Of a stretch of 11,242 nt of DNA, positions 4,815-11,242 are shown piece by piece. Every line of letters starts with the position of its first letter. Positions within the stretch are counted from its first letter, which is position 1. Source of the DNA: a candidate division CSSED10-310 bacterium (lineage in GTDB: Bacteria; CSSED10-310; JAFGDC01); assembly GCA_016932295.1 (NCBI GenBank), contig JAFGDC010000560.1:1-11242 (forward strand), written 5' to 3'. The position numbers and the translations under genes were made by a program. The notes beneath the pieces are model-generated. The model ran no database searches. It was not told where the DNA came from and worked only from the letters and a program-made list of their open reading frames with translations.

Positions 4815-6516
4815 GGGCGATCCCCGGATACGCATCCTTCATCTTGTGACGCAGATGGAACTGGGAGGTGCGCAAAAAGCCATGTTGCACGTGGCCGCCG
4901 GGCTTGACCCCACCGTCTACGATTCCCGTGCCTCAGTGCTTTACACCAAAAATCGGCTGAACCCGCTGGCTGAACAACTGGGTTGCGAGGTGATCGATTT
5001 TCAGTTCAAAACCCCCGGTGCATCCTTCCTTCGTCAGGCCTGGGGATCTCTTGCCGGAGCGCTCCGCCTGTATCGATATCTTCGCCGGCACAGGTTCCAT
5101 GTGCTGCAGAGTTACTGCTACTACGCCAATGTCTTCGCTGCCGTCCTGGGGCGCCTGGCAGGCGTACCCCTGGTAGTCATGTCGCAACGAAATTCCTACC
5201 ACAGCAAGGGCCGCTTGTCGTTCATGGTGGATCGGTGGGCTTCTCGACTGGCGCACGGGATCATCGCCGTATGTGATGCCACCAGGAATTTTTCAATCGA
5301 ACGCGAGGGATTCTCTCCGGGGAAAATCATCACCATCCACAACGGACTCGATGGCGCGGCTGCCGCTGGCATCAAATCCCGGGACAGACCGGACGGTGAA
5401 CTCGTCCTGGTGACGGCGGCGCGGTTGTTAAAGAAAAAAGGCATCCACATTTTATTGGATGCGTTGGCCCGTCTGCCCACCGATCCGCCATGGCGTCTCT
5501 GGATACTGGGTGATGGTCCTGAACGGGAAGCGCTGCTGACACAGGCACGATGCCTCAATATGGCGGACAGGGTCGATTTTTACGGATGGCGGGCGGATGT
5601 GCTTTCTTTCATAGGGGCTGCGGACCTGTTCGTCCTGCCCTCATACGAGGAAGGCTTCCCCAATGTGCTCCTGGAAGCCATGGCACGGGGCAAACCCATC
5701 GTCGCCACCGCGGTGGACGGCAATCCCGAGGCGGTCGTCGATGGTAGTACCGGTCTTCTGGTACCGGCCGGTGATCCGCTCGCGCTTGCCATCGCACTAC
5801 GGCGGTTGCTGTCCGACGAGGAGGAACGCCGGCGAATGGGGGAGGCGGGCCGGCGGCGCTGCCTTACTGAATTCAACCTGTCCCGCATGATCCGCTCATT
5901 CGATGCGTATTACCGGGCGCGCCTGAAAGCCAAGTATTTACCTGTCAGGCTCTGCCTGGTTTGTTCAAGCGGCGGTCACCTGCTGCAACTGCACATGCTG
6001 CGGGAGTGGTGGCTGCGTCATGATCGTTGCTGGGTCACCTTCGACAAGACCGATGCACGATCGATGCTGACGGATGAGCGGGTGCACTGGGCGTACCACC
6101 CCACCAACCGCAATCTGCCGAACCTGCTGCGCAATCTGGTGCTGGCCTGCCGCGTGCTGTGGCGCGAGAAGCCCGACCTGGTGGTCTCCACCGGCGCCGG
6201 GGTCGCCATTCCATTCCTGCTTGTCGCCCGGTTGTCGGGACGAAAAACCATCTACATCGAGGAGTTCAACCGGATCCGGCAGCCAACCCTGACGGGCCGA
6301 ATCGTGCATCATTTCGTGCATCGATTTCTTGTCCAGTGGCCGGAAATGCTCCCGTTCTATTCAAGGGCCGAGTATCACGGGGGCATCCTGGGAGCCACCG
6401 GAACACCACCCGCGACCGCCTGGATAAAACCGGGAAACAACGGTACAACTCACGGCACCTCAATGGATTGCCACTCTCAGACCGAGTCGGCGCAAAAACC
6501 GGGAGCGGAACCATGA
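4804..6516 (+). CDS. Fusion: GT4 glycosyltransferase + Alg14-like membrane-anchoring subunit
   Basis: This 570-residue protein joins two glycosyltransferase modules. Residues 9-375 are a complete GT4 enzyme: ILHLVTQMELGGAQKAML (N-terminal domain), VTAARLLKKKGIHILLDAL, WILGDGPER, and the EX7E catalytic pair Glu283/Glu291 in YEEGFPNVLLEA. From residue 381 the sequence restarts with LCLVCSSGGHLLQL and continues through KPDLVVSTGAGVAIP, YIEEFNRI and FLVQWPEM, the pattern of Alg14/PssD/Cps14F proteins. Such proteins hold the acceptor and recruit the catalytic Alg13-type subunit to the membrane. No start codon lies at the junction, so the fusion looks real. About 40 residues (530-570, rich in Thr, Gly, Pro and Asn) extend past the usual Alg14 end. 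GGGAG lies 6 bases before the ATG. The stop overlaps the next gene's start (ATGA), which encodes the Alg13-like partner. Confidence 0.9.
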   Translation: MAGEGDPRIRILHLVTQMELGGAQKAMLHVAAGLDPTVYDSRASVLYTKNRLNPLAEQLGCEVIDFQFKTPGASFLRQAWGSLAGALRLYRYLRRHRFHVLQSYCYYANVFAAVLGRLAGVPLVVMSQRNSYHSKGRLSFMVDRWASRLAHGIIAVCDATRNFSIEREGFSPGKIITIHNGLDGAAAAGIKSRDRPDGELVLVTAARLLKKKGIHILLDALARLPTDPPWRLWILGDGPEREALLTQARCLNMADRVDFYGWRADVLSFIGAADLFVLPSYEEGFPNVLLEAMARGKPIVATAVDGNPEAVVDGSTGLLVPAGDPLALAIALRRLLSDEEERRRMGEAGRRRCLTEFNLSRMIRSFDAYYRARLKAKYLPVRLCLVCSSGGHLLQLHMLREWWLRHDRCWVTFDKTDARSMLTDERVHWAYHPTNRNLPNLLRNLVLACRVLWREKPDLVVSTGAGVAIPFLLVARLSGRKTIYIEEFNRIRQPTLTGRIVHHFVHRFLVQWPEMLPFYSRAEYHGGILGATGTPPATAWIKPGNNGTTHGTSMDCHSQTESAQKPGAEP

Positions 6517-7058
6517 TGTTCGTAACAGTGGGTACCCATGAGGCATCCTTCGAGCGCCTGCTGAAAACAGTTGACATATTGAGAGAACGGAGGGACATTA
6601 AAGATCCGGTATTCATACAGACTGGACACACGGCCTATACGCCGGTCCACTGTGGCTACCGAATGTTTCTGCCGTTCTCCGTGATGAACAGCCTTTTCCA
6701 ACGGGCGCGCGTCGTGGTTACTCACGGCGGAGATTGCGTCATGCTGGTTCTAAAGCACGGCAAGGTGCCTATCGTTGTTCCACGGCTCAAACGATATGGA
6801 GAGCACCTCGACGATCATCAACTGGAATTCACTCGGCATATGAGTGAGCTGGGGCTTGTGATGCCATGTATCGAAATGGAGGATCTACCCGACGCACTGC
6901 GGCGTTGGGAACGCGGCTTCGCGGGCGGCGTCGCCGGCATGGTGCGGGAGAATGCGCGGCGGTTCGCCGAATTGATGGAGCAAATGAGCGGAACACTGGT
7001 TGGCTGCCCCGGCATCCTGCAGGGAACAGTCGATAACACTCCGTTAGAGAGAGGGTGA
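6513..7058 (+). CDS. Alg13-like glycosyltransferase catalytic subunit (PssE/Cps14G type)
   Basis: This 181-residue protein matches the C-terminal, donor-binding half of GT28 enzymes such as MurG, which acts as a separate catalytic subunit together with an Alg14-like protein. It opens with MFVTVGTHEASFERLL (residues 2-17). The donor-site block is VVVTHGGDCVMLVLKHGKVP (67-86) followed by IVVPRLKRYGEHLDDHQLEF (87-106); His71-Gly-Gly and the GEH-D-HQ-E signature are intact. ATG codons at 6513 and 6516 are both possible; 6513 gives the 4-base overlap with the preceding gene's stop. Coupled translation with a gene carrying the Alg14 domain strongly suggests the two form one enzyme. In Streptococcus pneumoniae Cps14F/G the equivalent pair adds galactose to lipid-linked glucose; the sugar used here is unknown. 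Confidence 0.92.
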   Translation: MMFVTVGTHEASFERLLKTVDILRERRDIKDPVFIQTGHTAYTPVHCGYRMFLPFSVMNSLFQRARVVVTHGGDCVMLVLKHGKVPIVVPRLKRYGEHLDDHQLEFTRHMSELGLVMPCIEMEDLPDALRRWERGFAGGVAGMVRENARRFAELMEQMSGTLVGCPGILQGTVDNTPLERG

Positions 7059-7062
7059 AATA

Positions 7063-8067
7063 ATGGGTGATCGGTCCTATTCAAAACGAAGACGCCCCGG
7101 GTCGTTCAAGCGACAGATACCGCCCGAGGTTCAATTCCAATACGACTTGTACCTTACCGCCGCGGTGACCAAGGCGTTTCTTGCGCTCACTGAAGTCGAC
7201 CTCAAGCAATTATTGCGGGAGGAGAAGGAAAAACTGCTCCGCGTCCACCCGGATTTCAGTGACAAGAACTGGCGGATGGGGTTGTTCAAAAGCTGGCTGG
7301 ATGCCAACGTCAAGAAGCGCATCAGGTCACAGTTGACCCTCTCATCCATCGATGAATGGGCGGGAGCCCAGGGAATCGAATTGCCACCGCCGGAACCGGA
7401 ACGCTACCAGCCGGAGCGACCGGAGCGACCGGAGCGACCGGAACGACCGGAACGAATGGAACGAATGGATAACCAGATGGACAGGCGCTCCGACAACAAC
7501 ATGCATCGTGGCGGCGGGAGCAGCCGGCGCGGCTCATACCGTGGCGGCAGACGCGGTCAGCCCCAGCAGGGCGGCGGACGAGGCCCGCTGCCCAACCGTG
7601 GGCAACCTCTCCAGCGTGACCGGAACAATGATTCGTACGACCGGCGCCCTCCCCCACCAAACAGCGGACCGCAGCGCGAAATACGGGATGAGCCACCGGC
7701 ACAGCCGGAACAGCCCATCCGGAACTCCTTCATCAAACGGGTCGACGCGCCCGTCCAGCCCACGCCGCGCCAAAAGGAAATCTTCATACCGCTGGACAAC
7801 TCCCACCCCAGGGAGACAACCGCGCCAACCCCGGCAGAGGCTCCACTGGTCAGGCCCGATCCCGTCCCTCGAACCTCCCGGCCTATGGTCAAAGGCAAGG
7901 TGCAGGATGCCATTCTGAACCTGCTCAAAAACACCAGGGAAGGATTGACCGCGGGTGACCTGGCGGAAAAACTCGAAAAGAAACCGCAAGCCGTGAACCG
8001 GCCAATTCACCTGCTCTCCGAACAGGGTGTCATCAAGAAGCAGGGAAAACGCTGGGTATTGGCGTAA
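7063..8067 (+). CDS. RGG-rich protein with C-terminal winged-helix-like domain, unknown function
   Basis: I do not recognise a named family. The 334-residue protein has three visible parts. Residues 1-108 are basic at the tip and then helical and charged (about 22-100), probably folded. Residues 109-275 look disordered: a run of Pro-Glu-Arg triplets (111-131), then an Arg/Gly segment with RGGG (149-152), RGG (160-162) and GGGRG (170-174), then Pro/Gln-rich sequence. Residues 276-334 have the shape of a winged helix: VQDAILNLLKN, GLTAGDLAEKL, a recognition-helix-like QAVNRPIHLLSEQG, and a wing VIKKQGKRWVLA. RGG regions commonly bind RNA, and winged helices DNA or RNA, so a nucleic-acid role is likely but inferred. 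It starts 5 bases after the Alg13-like gene, behind GAGAGAGGG, so it belongs to the glycosyltransferase operon. A regulator of the operon or an unrelated passenger are both possible. Confidence 0.8.
   Translation: MGDRSYSKRRRPGSFKRQIPPEVQFQYDLYLTAAVTKAFLALTEVDLKQLLREEKEKLLRVHPDFSDKNWRMGLFKSWLDANVKKRIRSQLTLSSIDEWAGAQGIELPPPEPERYQPERPERPERPERPERMERMDNQMDRRSDNNMHRGGGSSRRGSYRGGRRGQPQQGGGRGPLPNRGQPLQRDRNNDSYDRRPPPPNSGPQREIRDEPPAQPEQPIRNSFIKRVDAPVQPTPRQKEIFIPLDNSHPRETTAPTPAEAPLVRPDPVPRTSRPMVKGKVQDAILNLLKNTREGLTAGDLAEKLEKKPQAVNRPIHLLSEQGVIKKQGKRWVLA
7411..7470 (+). repeat. 9-bp tandem repeat encoding Pro-Glu-Arg
   Basis: CCGGAGCGA occurs three times (7411, 7420, 7429), then CCGGAACGA twice (7438, 7447), then ATGGAACGA and a partial ATGGAT. 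The unit is three codons (Pro-Glu-Arg), so gain or loss of copies keeps the frame. The near-perfect first copies suggest recent expansion by slippage. Confidence 0.9.
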
Positions 8068-8075
8068 CAATCACC

Positions 8076-8116
8076 AGGTGAAATACCTTATTATTTGTTA
8101 CCCATGAAGGGTGAAC
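8076..8116 (+). terminator. Weak hairpins after the glycosyltransferase operon
   Basis: AGGTG (8076-8080) pairs with TACCT (8084-8088) around AAA, followed by the T-rich TATTATTTGTT (8089-8099). A second hairpin pairs GTTACCC (8097-8103) with GGGT and AAC (8109-8112, 8114-8116) with one bulge, without a T-run. The operon should end here because the next gene is convergent, but the stems are short, so the terminator call is tentative. Confidence 0.35.
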
Positions 8117-8200
8117 AATCGAAGTCAGTACCAAGGATTCAGTCCGTCCAGGCTACCGCCGCCGGCAGCGATGGCAATCCAACAGGGATGCCGCCCGCAT

Positions 8201-9172
8201 CTACTTGAACAGAAGATCCTCCACGATCCAGCAGCCCTCATCATGGGTATAGGTCAGCGTGAGGGACGTGACCGCCCCGTGAAGGTCCAGCGACTTGATA
8301 CAATAAAACAGGGGGATACCAGCAGGCGTGACTTGATATACAAGCGATCTGGCATGCTTGGGCGGATAGTTGGCCTGTTCGGAATAACCCTCGGAGACAT
8401 CGATCCCGGCCTTGACCCCTAGCGTTGCGACCTCCCCACCGACTCCCCGCACCGTAATCTCAGCTATCTTCGTGCCCTGCGTCAGCAATCGTCCGAAGCG
8501 CAGGGTCGAGATCACCAGGAGTTGGGTCACCGATCCCGGCGAGGGCAACGGCATTTCAACTGTCCCAGCCGGACCGAGGGACACCCCCTGGTGCATGCGC
8601 CGCCAGTCGCCGCCGAAGTGTTCGGTGACCTCTTCATCAGGGAGTTCAGAAAGGAATGGAGCCGGCCGCAGGTCGATCTGCCGCAAGGTGCGCCAGAACT
8701 GATCGGCAGTCTCCGCGGCGCATGGATCCAAGCCTTTTTCAACCACTCTGACAGCGAGATCGAAACTGCCGTTACCCACCCGGCGTGGCAATTGGAGCGT
8801 GAGCGGCTGACGCGTGACGGCGCCCTCGGCAGCGTGATGCATCCGGAGCTGGAAAGGCGGGGCCAGTGGAACGACAAGATCATGGCGGCGATCAAGGAGG
8901 ACAAGACAGCCAGCGGCATCCAGATCGATCGGCCGTCGAGCCAACCAGATCAGTTCAAGCGTGCGTTGATCACCCATGAGCAATCCGCTCAGATCACCGT
9001 CATATCCGTACAGGCTGAGCCCCACATAGGTACGCGCAAGGTGTGCTGCGGCATCATCGATCGATTCCGCCCGAACGGAGCGTGCCGGCAGGACAGCCTG
9101 GAATACAAGCGCCATGATCCACAGCCATGCGCCGACAGGTCTCGACGCCCGGTCCGTTCCTGCCAGATGCAT
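8201..9172 (-). CDS. Secreted beta-rich protein of the polysaccharide locus, unknown function
   Basis: This 323-residue protein carries a signal peptide: Arg in the first 11 residues, a hydrophobic core (about 13-30) and a likely cleavage after VRA (33-35). The mature part looks like two beta-sandwich halves. Residues 70-145 (LELIWLARRPIDLD, then LQLPRR, NGSFDLAVRVVE) recall a module found in the outer domains of bacterial membrane glycosyltransferases. Residues 215-320 (ISTLRFGRLLTQGTKIAEIT, LGVKAGIDVSEGYSE, closing strands) recall the jelly-roll that often follows it. Both resemblances are from memory and need a profile search. Four cysteines remain in the mature chain (89, 151, 291, 314). 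The ATG at 9172 is chosen because it lies one base after the stop of the phosphotransferase gene (TGATATG) and gives a clean signal peptide; the frame is open 45 bases further. An extracytoplasmic role in glycan assembly or binding is inferred from context. Confidence 0.75.
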   Translation of the reverse strand: MHLAGTDRASRPVGAWLWIMALVFQAVLPARSVRAESIDDAAAHLARTYVGLSLYGYDGDLSGLLMGDQRTLELIWLARRPIDLDAAGCLVLLDRRHDLVVPLAPPFQLRMHHAAEGAVTRQPLTLQLPRRVGNGSFDLAVRVVEKGLDPCAAETADQFWRTLRQIDLRPAPFLSELPDEEVTEHFGGDWRRMHQGVSLGPAGTVEMPLPSPGSVTQLLVISTLRFGRLLTQGTKIAEITVRGVGGEVATLGVKAGIDVSEGYSEQANYPPKHARSLVYQVTPAGIPLFYCIKSLDLHGAVTSLTLTYTHDEGCWIVEDLLFK

Positions 9173-9173
9173 A

Positions 9174-10580
9174 TCAATACGCCCCTTTCCCCAACAATAC
9201 AGTGGGAACGGTTTCAATCAACAACTCCAGATCCAGACCGATCGACCAGTGGTCGATGTAATACAGGTCCAGCAATACCATCTCCTCGAAACTCAACCGA
9301 CTGCGACCGCTCACCTGCCAGAGTCCGGTCATGCCCTGAACCACGTCCAGGCGCCGCAACTGCCATGGCTGATAGTTCTCGACTTCTTGCGGGATGGGCG
9401 GGCGCGGTCCAACCAGGCTGAGCTCGCCGCGAAGCACGTTGAAGAGCTGCGGCAGTTCGTCCAGTGATGTCTTGCGCAGGAATTCCCCTACCGCGGTCAC
9501 GCGTGGATCGCGCCGGATCTTGAAGATTGGACCATCCGCCTCGTTCAGGTCCCGCACCTCATCCAGGCGGCTGTCGGCATCCACCACCATGGATCTGAAT
9601 TTGTACATCTTGAAGTGACGCCCGTGCCTCGTCAGCCGCGTTTGCCGGTAGAAGACCGGCCCGGGATCATCAAGCTTTATAGCCGCGGCGATGGCGGCGA
9701 ACACCGGGGACAGGACCGCCAGCGCGGCACCGCCGAGAACAAGATCCATCACGCGTTTAATCCGCTCGTTGACTTGATGGAAGCGGCGATCTTTCACAAT
9801 GACCGGTACTCCCAGCAGATCCGCCACCTGCCCTTCGCCGATCCGCAGCCGGGCTGGGGATGGCACACGCCTGACCGCCACCGCGGCACGCCGGCAAGCA
9901 TCCACCACCGCTTCCGGCAACTGCTCACCGCCCGGTTCCAGGGGAGTTATCAAGACACCTCCCCTATAGCGACTCAGGAATGCATCGAGATCCGCCATCG
10001 GTACGCGCCATCGTTCACCTGACCCGCCCGTCGCGGTCTCGGTCACCTCCAGGTATCCGCAGAGCCGGTACGGCAACCAGCCAGAAGTCCTGATGCGTTC
10101 GCCCAACAAGCACGCATCCTGGCCGGATCCAAACACCAGGGCCCGGCGCCGGCCCCATCCGGCGGCGACCAAGCGCTCCCGTACTTCACCCAGTACAAAT
10201 CTTACGAGGAACAGCGACAGGAGGCTGAGTCCGCCGAAGGCGACAGGCGATGCGAGCGGCGCGGCGCGCGCTGAATTCCATAGCCAGACAGGTATCACCA
10301 TTCCGCTCAGGATGAATCCCTTCACCAGATATACCAACTGCCGGCCCGGCGGCGTCCAGAGGCTGTTTCTGTACCCACCGCCCGCGGCGATGGCCAGAAT
10401 GGTGACCAGTCCTGTCACCACCGTGAACCGCCTAGTGAATGGATCGAGATTGCTCCATAACGGTGCCGCCTCCGTCCGGATGCTCCACATGAAAAGAATT
10501 ATCGCCGTGACGACCAGGTAATCGATGACCAGGACAAATCCATTGTAGGCCAATTCCTGCAGCCGGTTCTTCTCCGCCAT
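9174..10580 (-). CDS. Polyprenyl-phosphate hexose-1-phosphate transferase (WbaP/WcaJ/EpsE type)
   Basis: This membrane enzyme transfers a sugar 1-phosphate from a nucleotide sugar to undecaprenyl phosphate, the first step of a lipid-linked exopolysaccharide or O-antigen repeat. The 468-residue protein has N-terminal membrane helices (about 14-34, 53-67, 84-103, 113-132), a Rossmann-like central domain ([17 protein letters not shown], 147-163) and the catalytic domain from residue 271. That domain shows the re-entrant helix with Pro292, MYKFRSM (325-331), [20 protein letters not shown] (357-376) with the catalytic Asp-Glu pair 374-375, LSLVGPRPP (388-396) and [12 protein letters not shown] (416-427). 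The ATG at 10580 is preferred over an in-frame TTG at 10616, because [10 protein letters not shown] leads directly into the first helix; the ribosome site is weak. It lies between the Wzy/WaaL-type gene and the secreted-protein gene, on the same strand. The sugar (glucose or galactose typical) is not determined. Confidence 0.95.
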   Translation of the reverse strand: MAEKNRLQELAYNGFVLVIDYLVVTAIILFMWSIRTEAAPLWSNLDPFTRRFTVVTGLVTILAIAAGGGYRNSLWTPPGRQLVYLVKGFILSGMVIPVWLWNSARAAPLASPVAFGGLSLLSLFLVRFVLGEVRERLVAAGWGRRRALVFGSGQDACLLGERIRTSGWLPYRLCGYLEVTETATGGSGERWRVPMADLDAFLSRYRGGVLITPLEPGGEQLPEAVVDACRRAAVAVRRVPSPARLRIGEGQVADLLGVPVIVKDRRFHQVNERIKRVMDLVLGGAALAVLSPVFAAIAAAIKLDDPGPVFYRQTRLTRHGRHFKMYKFRSMVVDADSRLDEVRDLNEADGPIFKIRRDPRVTAVGEFLRKTSLDELPQLFNVLRGELSLVGPRPPIPQEVENYQPWQLRRLDVVQGMTGLWQVSGRSRLSFEEMVLLDLYYIDHWSIGLDLELLIETVPTVLLGKGAY

Positions 10581-10584
10581 AATC

Positions 10585-10638
10585 TCAGGTCCCCACGCGA
10601 CCGGCGGGGCGATCAATCAGCTCGTAAGCCAGGCTCAT
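10585..10638 (-). CDS. Possible 17-codon leader peptide before the phosphotransferase gene
   Basis: An ATG at 10638 preceded by AGAGGGG (4-base gap) opens a 17-residue frame (MSLAYELIDRPAGRVGT) that stops 4 bases before the phosphotransferase ATG. Its ribosome site overlaps the stop of the preceding gene and is better than the one before the phosphotransferase itself, so it could serve to couple translation across the 68-base gap. It is too short for coding statistics and may be fortuitous. Confidence 0.3.
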   Translation of the reverse strand: MSLAYELIDRPAGRVGT

Positions 10639-10648
10639 GAGACCCCTC

Positions 10649-11242
10649 TCAATCCTGGATATGGGTGCCGCCGGCCCCCCGGGACCAGGGTTCGGTGAGT
10701 GCTATACCGGCGAAAAGAGCGGTGAGCAGTCCCGTGGAGGCAACATGGAAGGGAAAGCTGAACAAGGCATTGAAGAGGACCATGAAGAATCCCACCAGCA
10801 TGCCGATCCTGATGCCCCGCTCCTGGTCACAGGTGGAACGAGCGATCCCTCGCAAGCCGCGGCGGATCAGGAGGACCATTAAAAACAACCCGCTGCCGAG
10901 GCCGATCAAACCGGTTTCCACCAGCGCCTGCAAGTATTCGTTATGAGCCTGGAACACCAGTTGGTTGGTGTACGCCCGCAGGCTCGTGCCATGATCGAGC
11001 AACCTGCATTGGTAGTCGTAATAATGGAATTTGAAGGTGCCCAATCCAAAGCCGAGGACCGGTCGATCCCTGATCATGTCCAGCATGACGCGCCAGTAGA
11101 AGACCCGCGCCCCGACCGAATCGGTCTTGAAGCGTGCCATCAGCGAAAATCGTTCACCGATGGATGGATTGGATACAATGAACGGTACCACCACCAGCAG
11201 GGTGGCCGCCGCCACGCCGAGGATGAAGGTGCGCCGGCCGCG
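10649..11242 (-). CDS. O-antigen ligase/polymerase family membrane protein (Wzy/WaaL-like; 5' end outside window)
   Basis: Only the C-terminal part (197 codons) is present; the frame is open to the right edge, so the start lies outside. The visible segment has a first hydrophobic helix (AAATLLVVVPFIV), then a periplasmic-loop signature ARVFYWRVMLDMIRDRPVLG followed by FGLGTF, then FQAHNEYLQALVETGLIGLG leading into more membrane helices. The R-x-x-W, PVLGFGLGTF and HNEYLQ-x-x-x-E-x-G-x-x-G elements are those of the Wzy_C domain, in proteins that polymerise lipid-linked repeats or ligate glycans to lipid A or proteins on the outer face of the inner membrane. Ligase and polymerase cannot be told apart from the fragment. 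It is followed by the phosphotransferase gene 68 bases downstream, so both probably belong to one polysaccharide operon read leftward. Confidence 0.9.
   Translation of the reverse strand, partial: RGRRTFILGVAAATLLVVVPFIVSNPSIGERFSLMARFKTDSVGARVFYWRVMLDMIRDRPVLGFGLGTFKFHYYDYQCRLLDHGTSLRAYTNQLVFQAHNEYLQALVETGLIGLGSGLFLMVLLIRRGLRGIARSTCDQERGIRIGMLVGFFMVLFNALFSFPFHVASTGLLTALFAGIALTEPWSRGAGGTHIQD

Noticed and set aside
7411..7470. CRISPR or iteron-like interpretation of the short tandem repeat
   Set aside because: Units are 9 bp, contiguous and in frame with the coding sequence; there are no spacers and no replication genes.
8522..9421. 299-codon plus-strand frame opposite the secreted-protein and phosphotransferase genes
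   Set aside because: It spans the junction of two well-supported minus-strand genes and has no protein-like pattern.

Overview
This is a GC-rich window (about 60% by eye) of densely packed bacterial genes, many with 4-base stop/start overlaps. The organism should be a diderm or at least peptidoglycan-making bacterium: it carries murB, rsmH and mraZ, a membrane-anchored multihaem cytochrome c, and undecaprenyl-phosphate-dependent surface polysaccharide genes. I cannot name a phylum from the sequence. The rsmH-murB adjacency without ftsL/ftsI is unusual and hints at a lineage with a rearranged division/cell-wall (dcw) cluster.

Layout. (1) Bases 1-2374, minus strand: a strong promoter, a four-copy TGGGN operator with exact 10-bp period, then mraZ, rsmH and murB as one translationally coupled operon. 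murB runs off the left edge with only its last few codons missing. (2) Bases 2375-2694: about 320 bases with no convincing gene. (3) Bases 2695-3147, minus strand: a small membrane-anchored triheme cytochrome c with its own probable promoter and three phased GCAAT/ATTGC half-sites in its leader. (4) Bases 3148-3560: a divergent control region with a good plus-strand promoter and a leader of about 220 nt. (5) Bases 3561-8067, plus strand: a four-gene operon of a GT4 glycosyltransferase, a GT4-Alg14 fusion, an Alg13-like catalytic partner, and an unusual RGG-rich protein with a C-terminal winged-helix-like domain. (6) Bases 8201-11242, minus strand, converging on it: an O-antigen ligase/polymerase-type membrane protein (cut by the right edge), a polyprenyl-phosphate hexose-1-phosphate transferase, and a secreted beta-rich protein of unknown function.

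How it fits together. Regions 5 and 6 look like two arms of one exopolysaccharide/O-antigen locus. The phosphotransferase would load the first sugar phosphate onto undecaprenyl phosphate. The Alg13/Alg14-type pair and the two GT4 enzymes would extend it on the cytoplasmic face, and the Wzy/WaaL-type protein would polymerise or ligate the product outside, where the secreted protein could also act. The most novel elements are the GT4-Alg14 fusion with its coupled Alg13 partner, the RGG/winged-helix protein co-transcribed with them, and the stripped-down dcw operon under a textbook-like MraZ operator. Functions come from motifs read by eye; no database search was possible.
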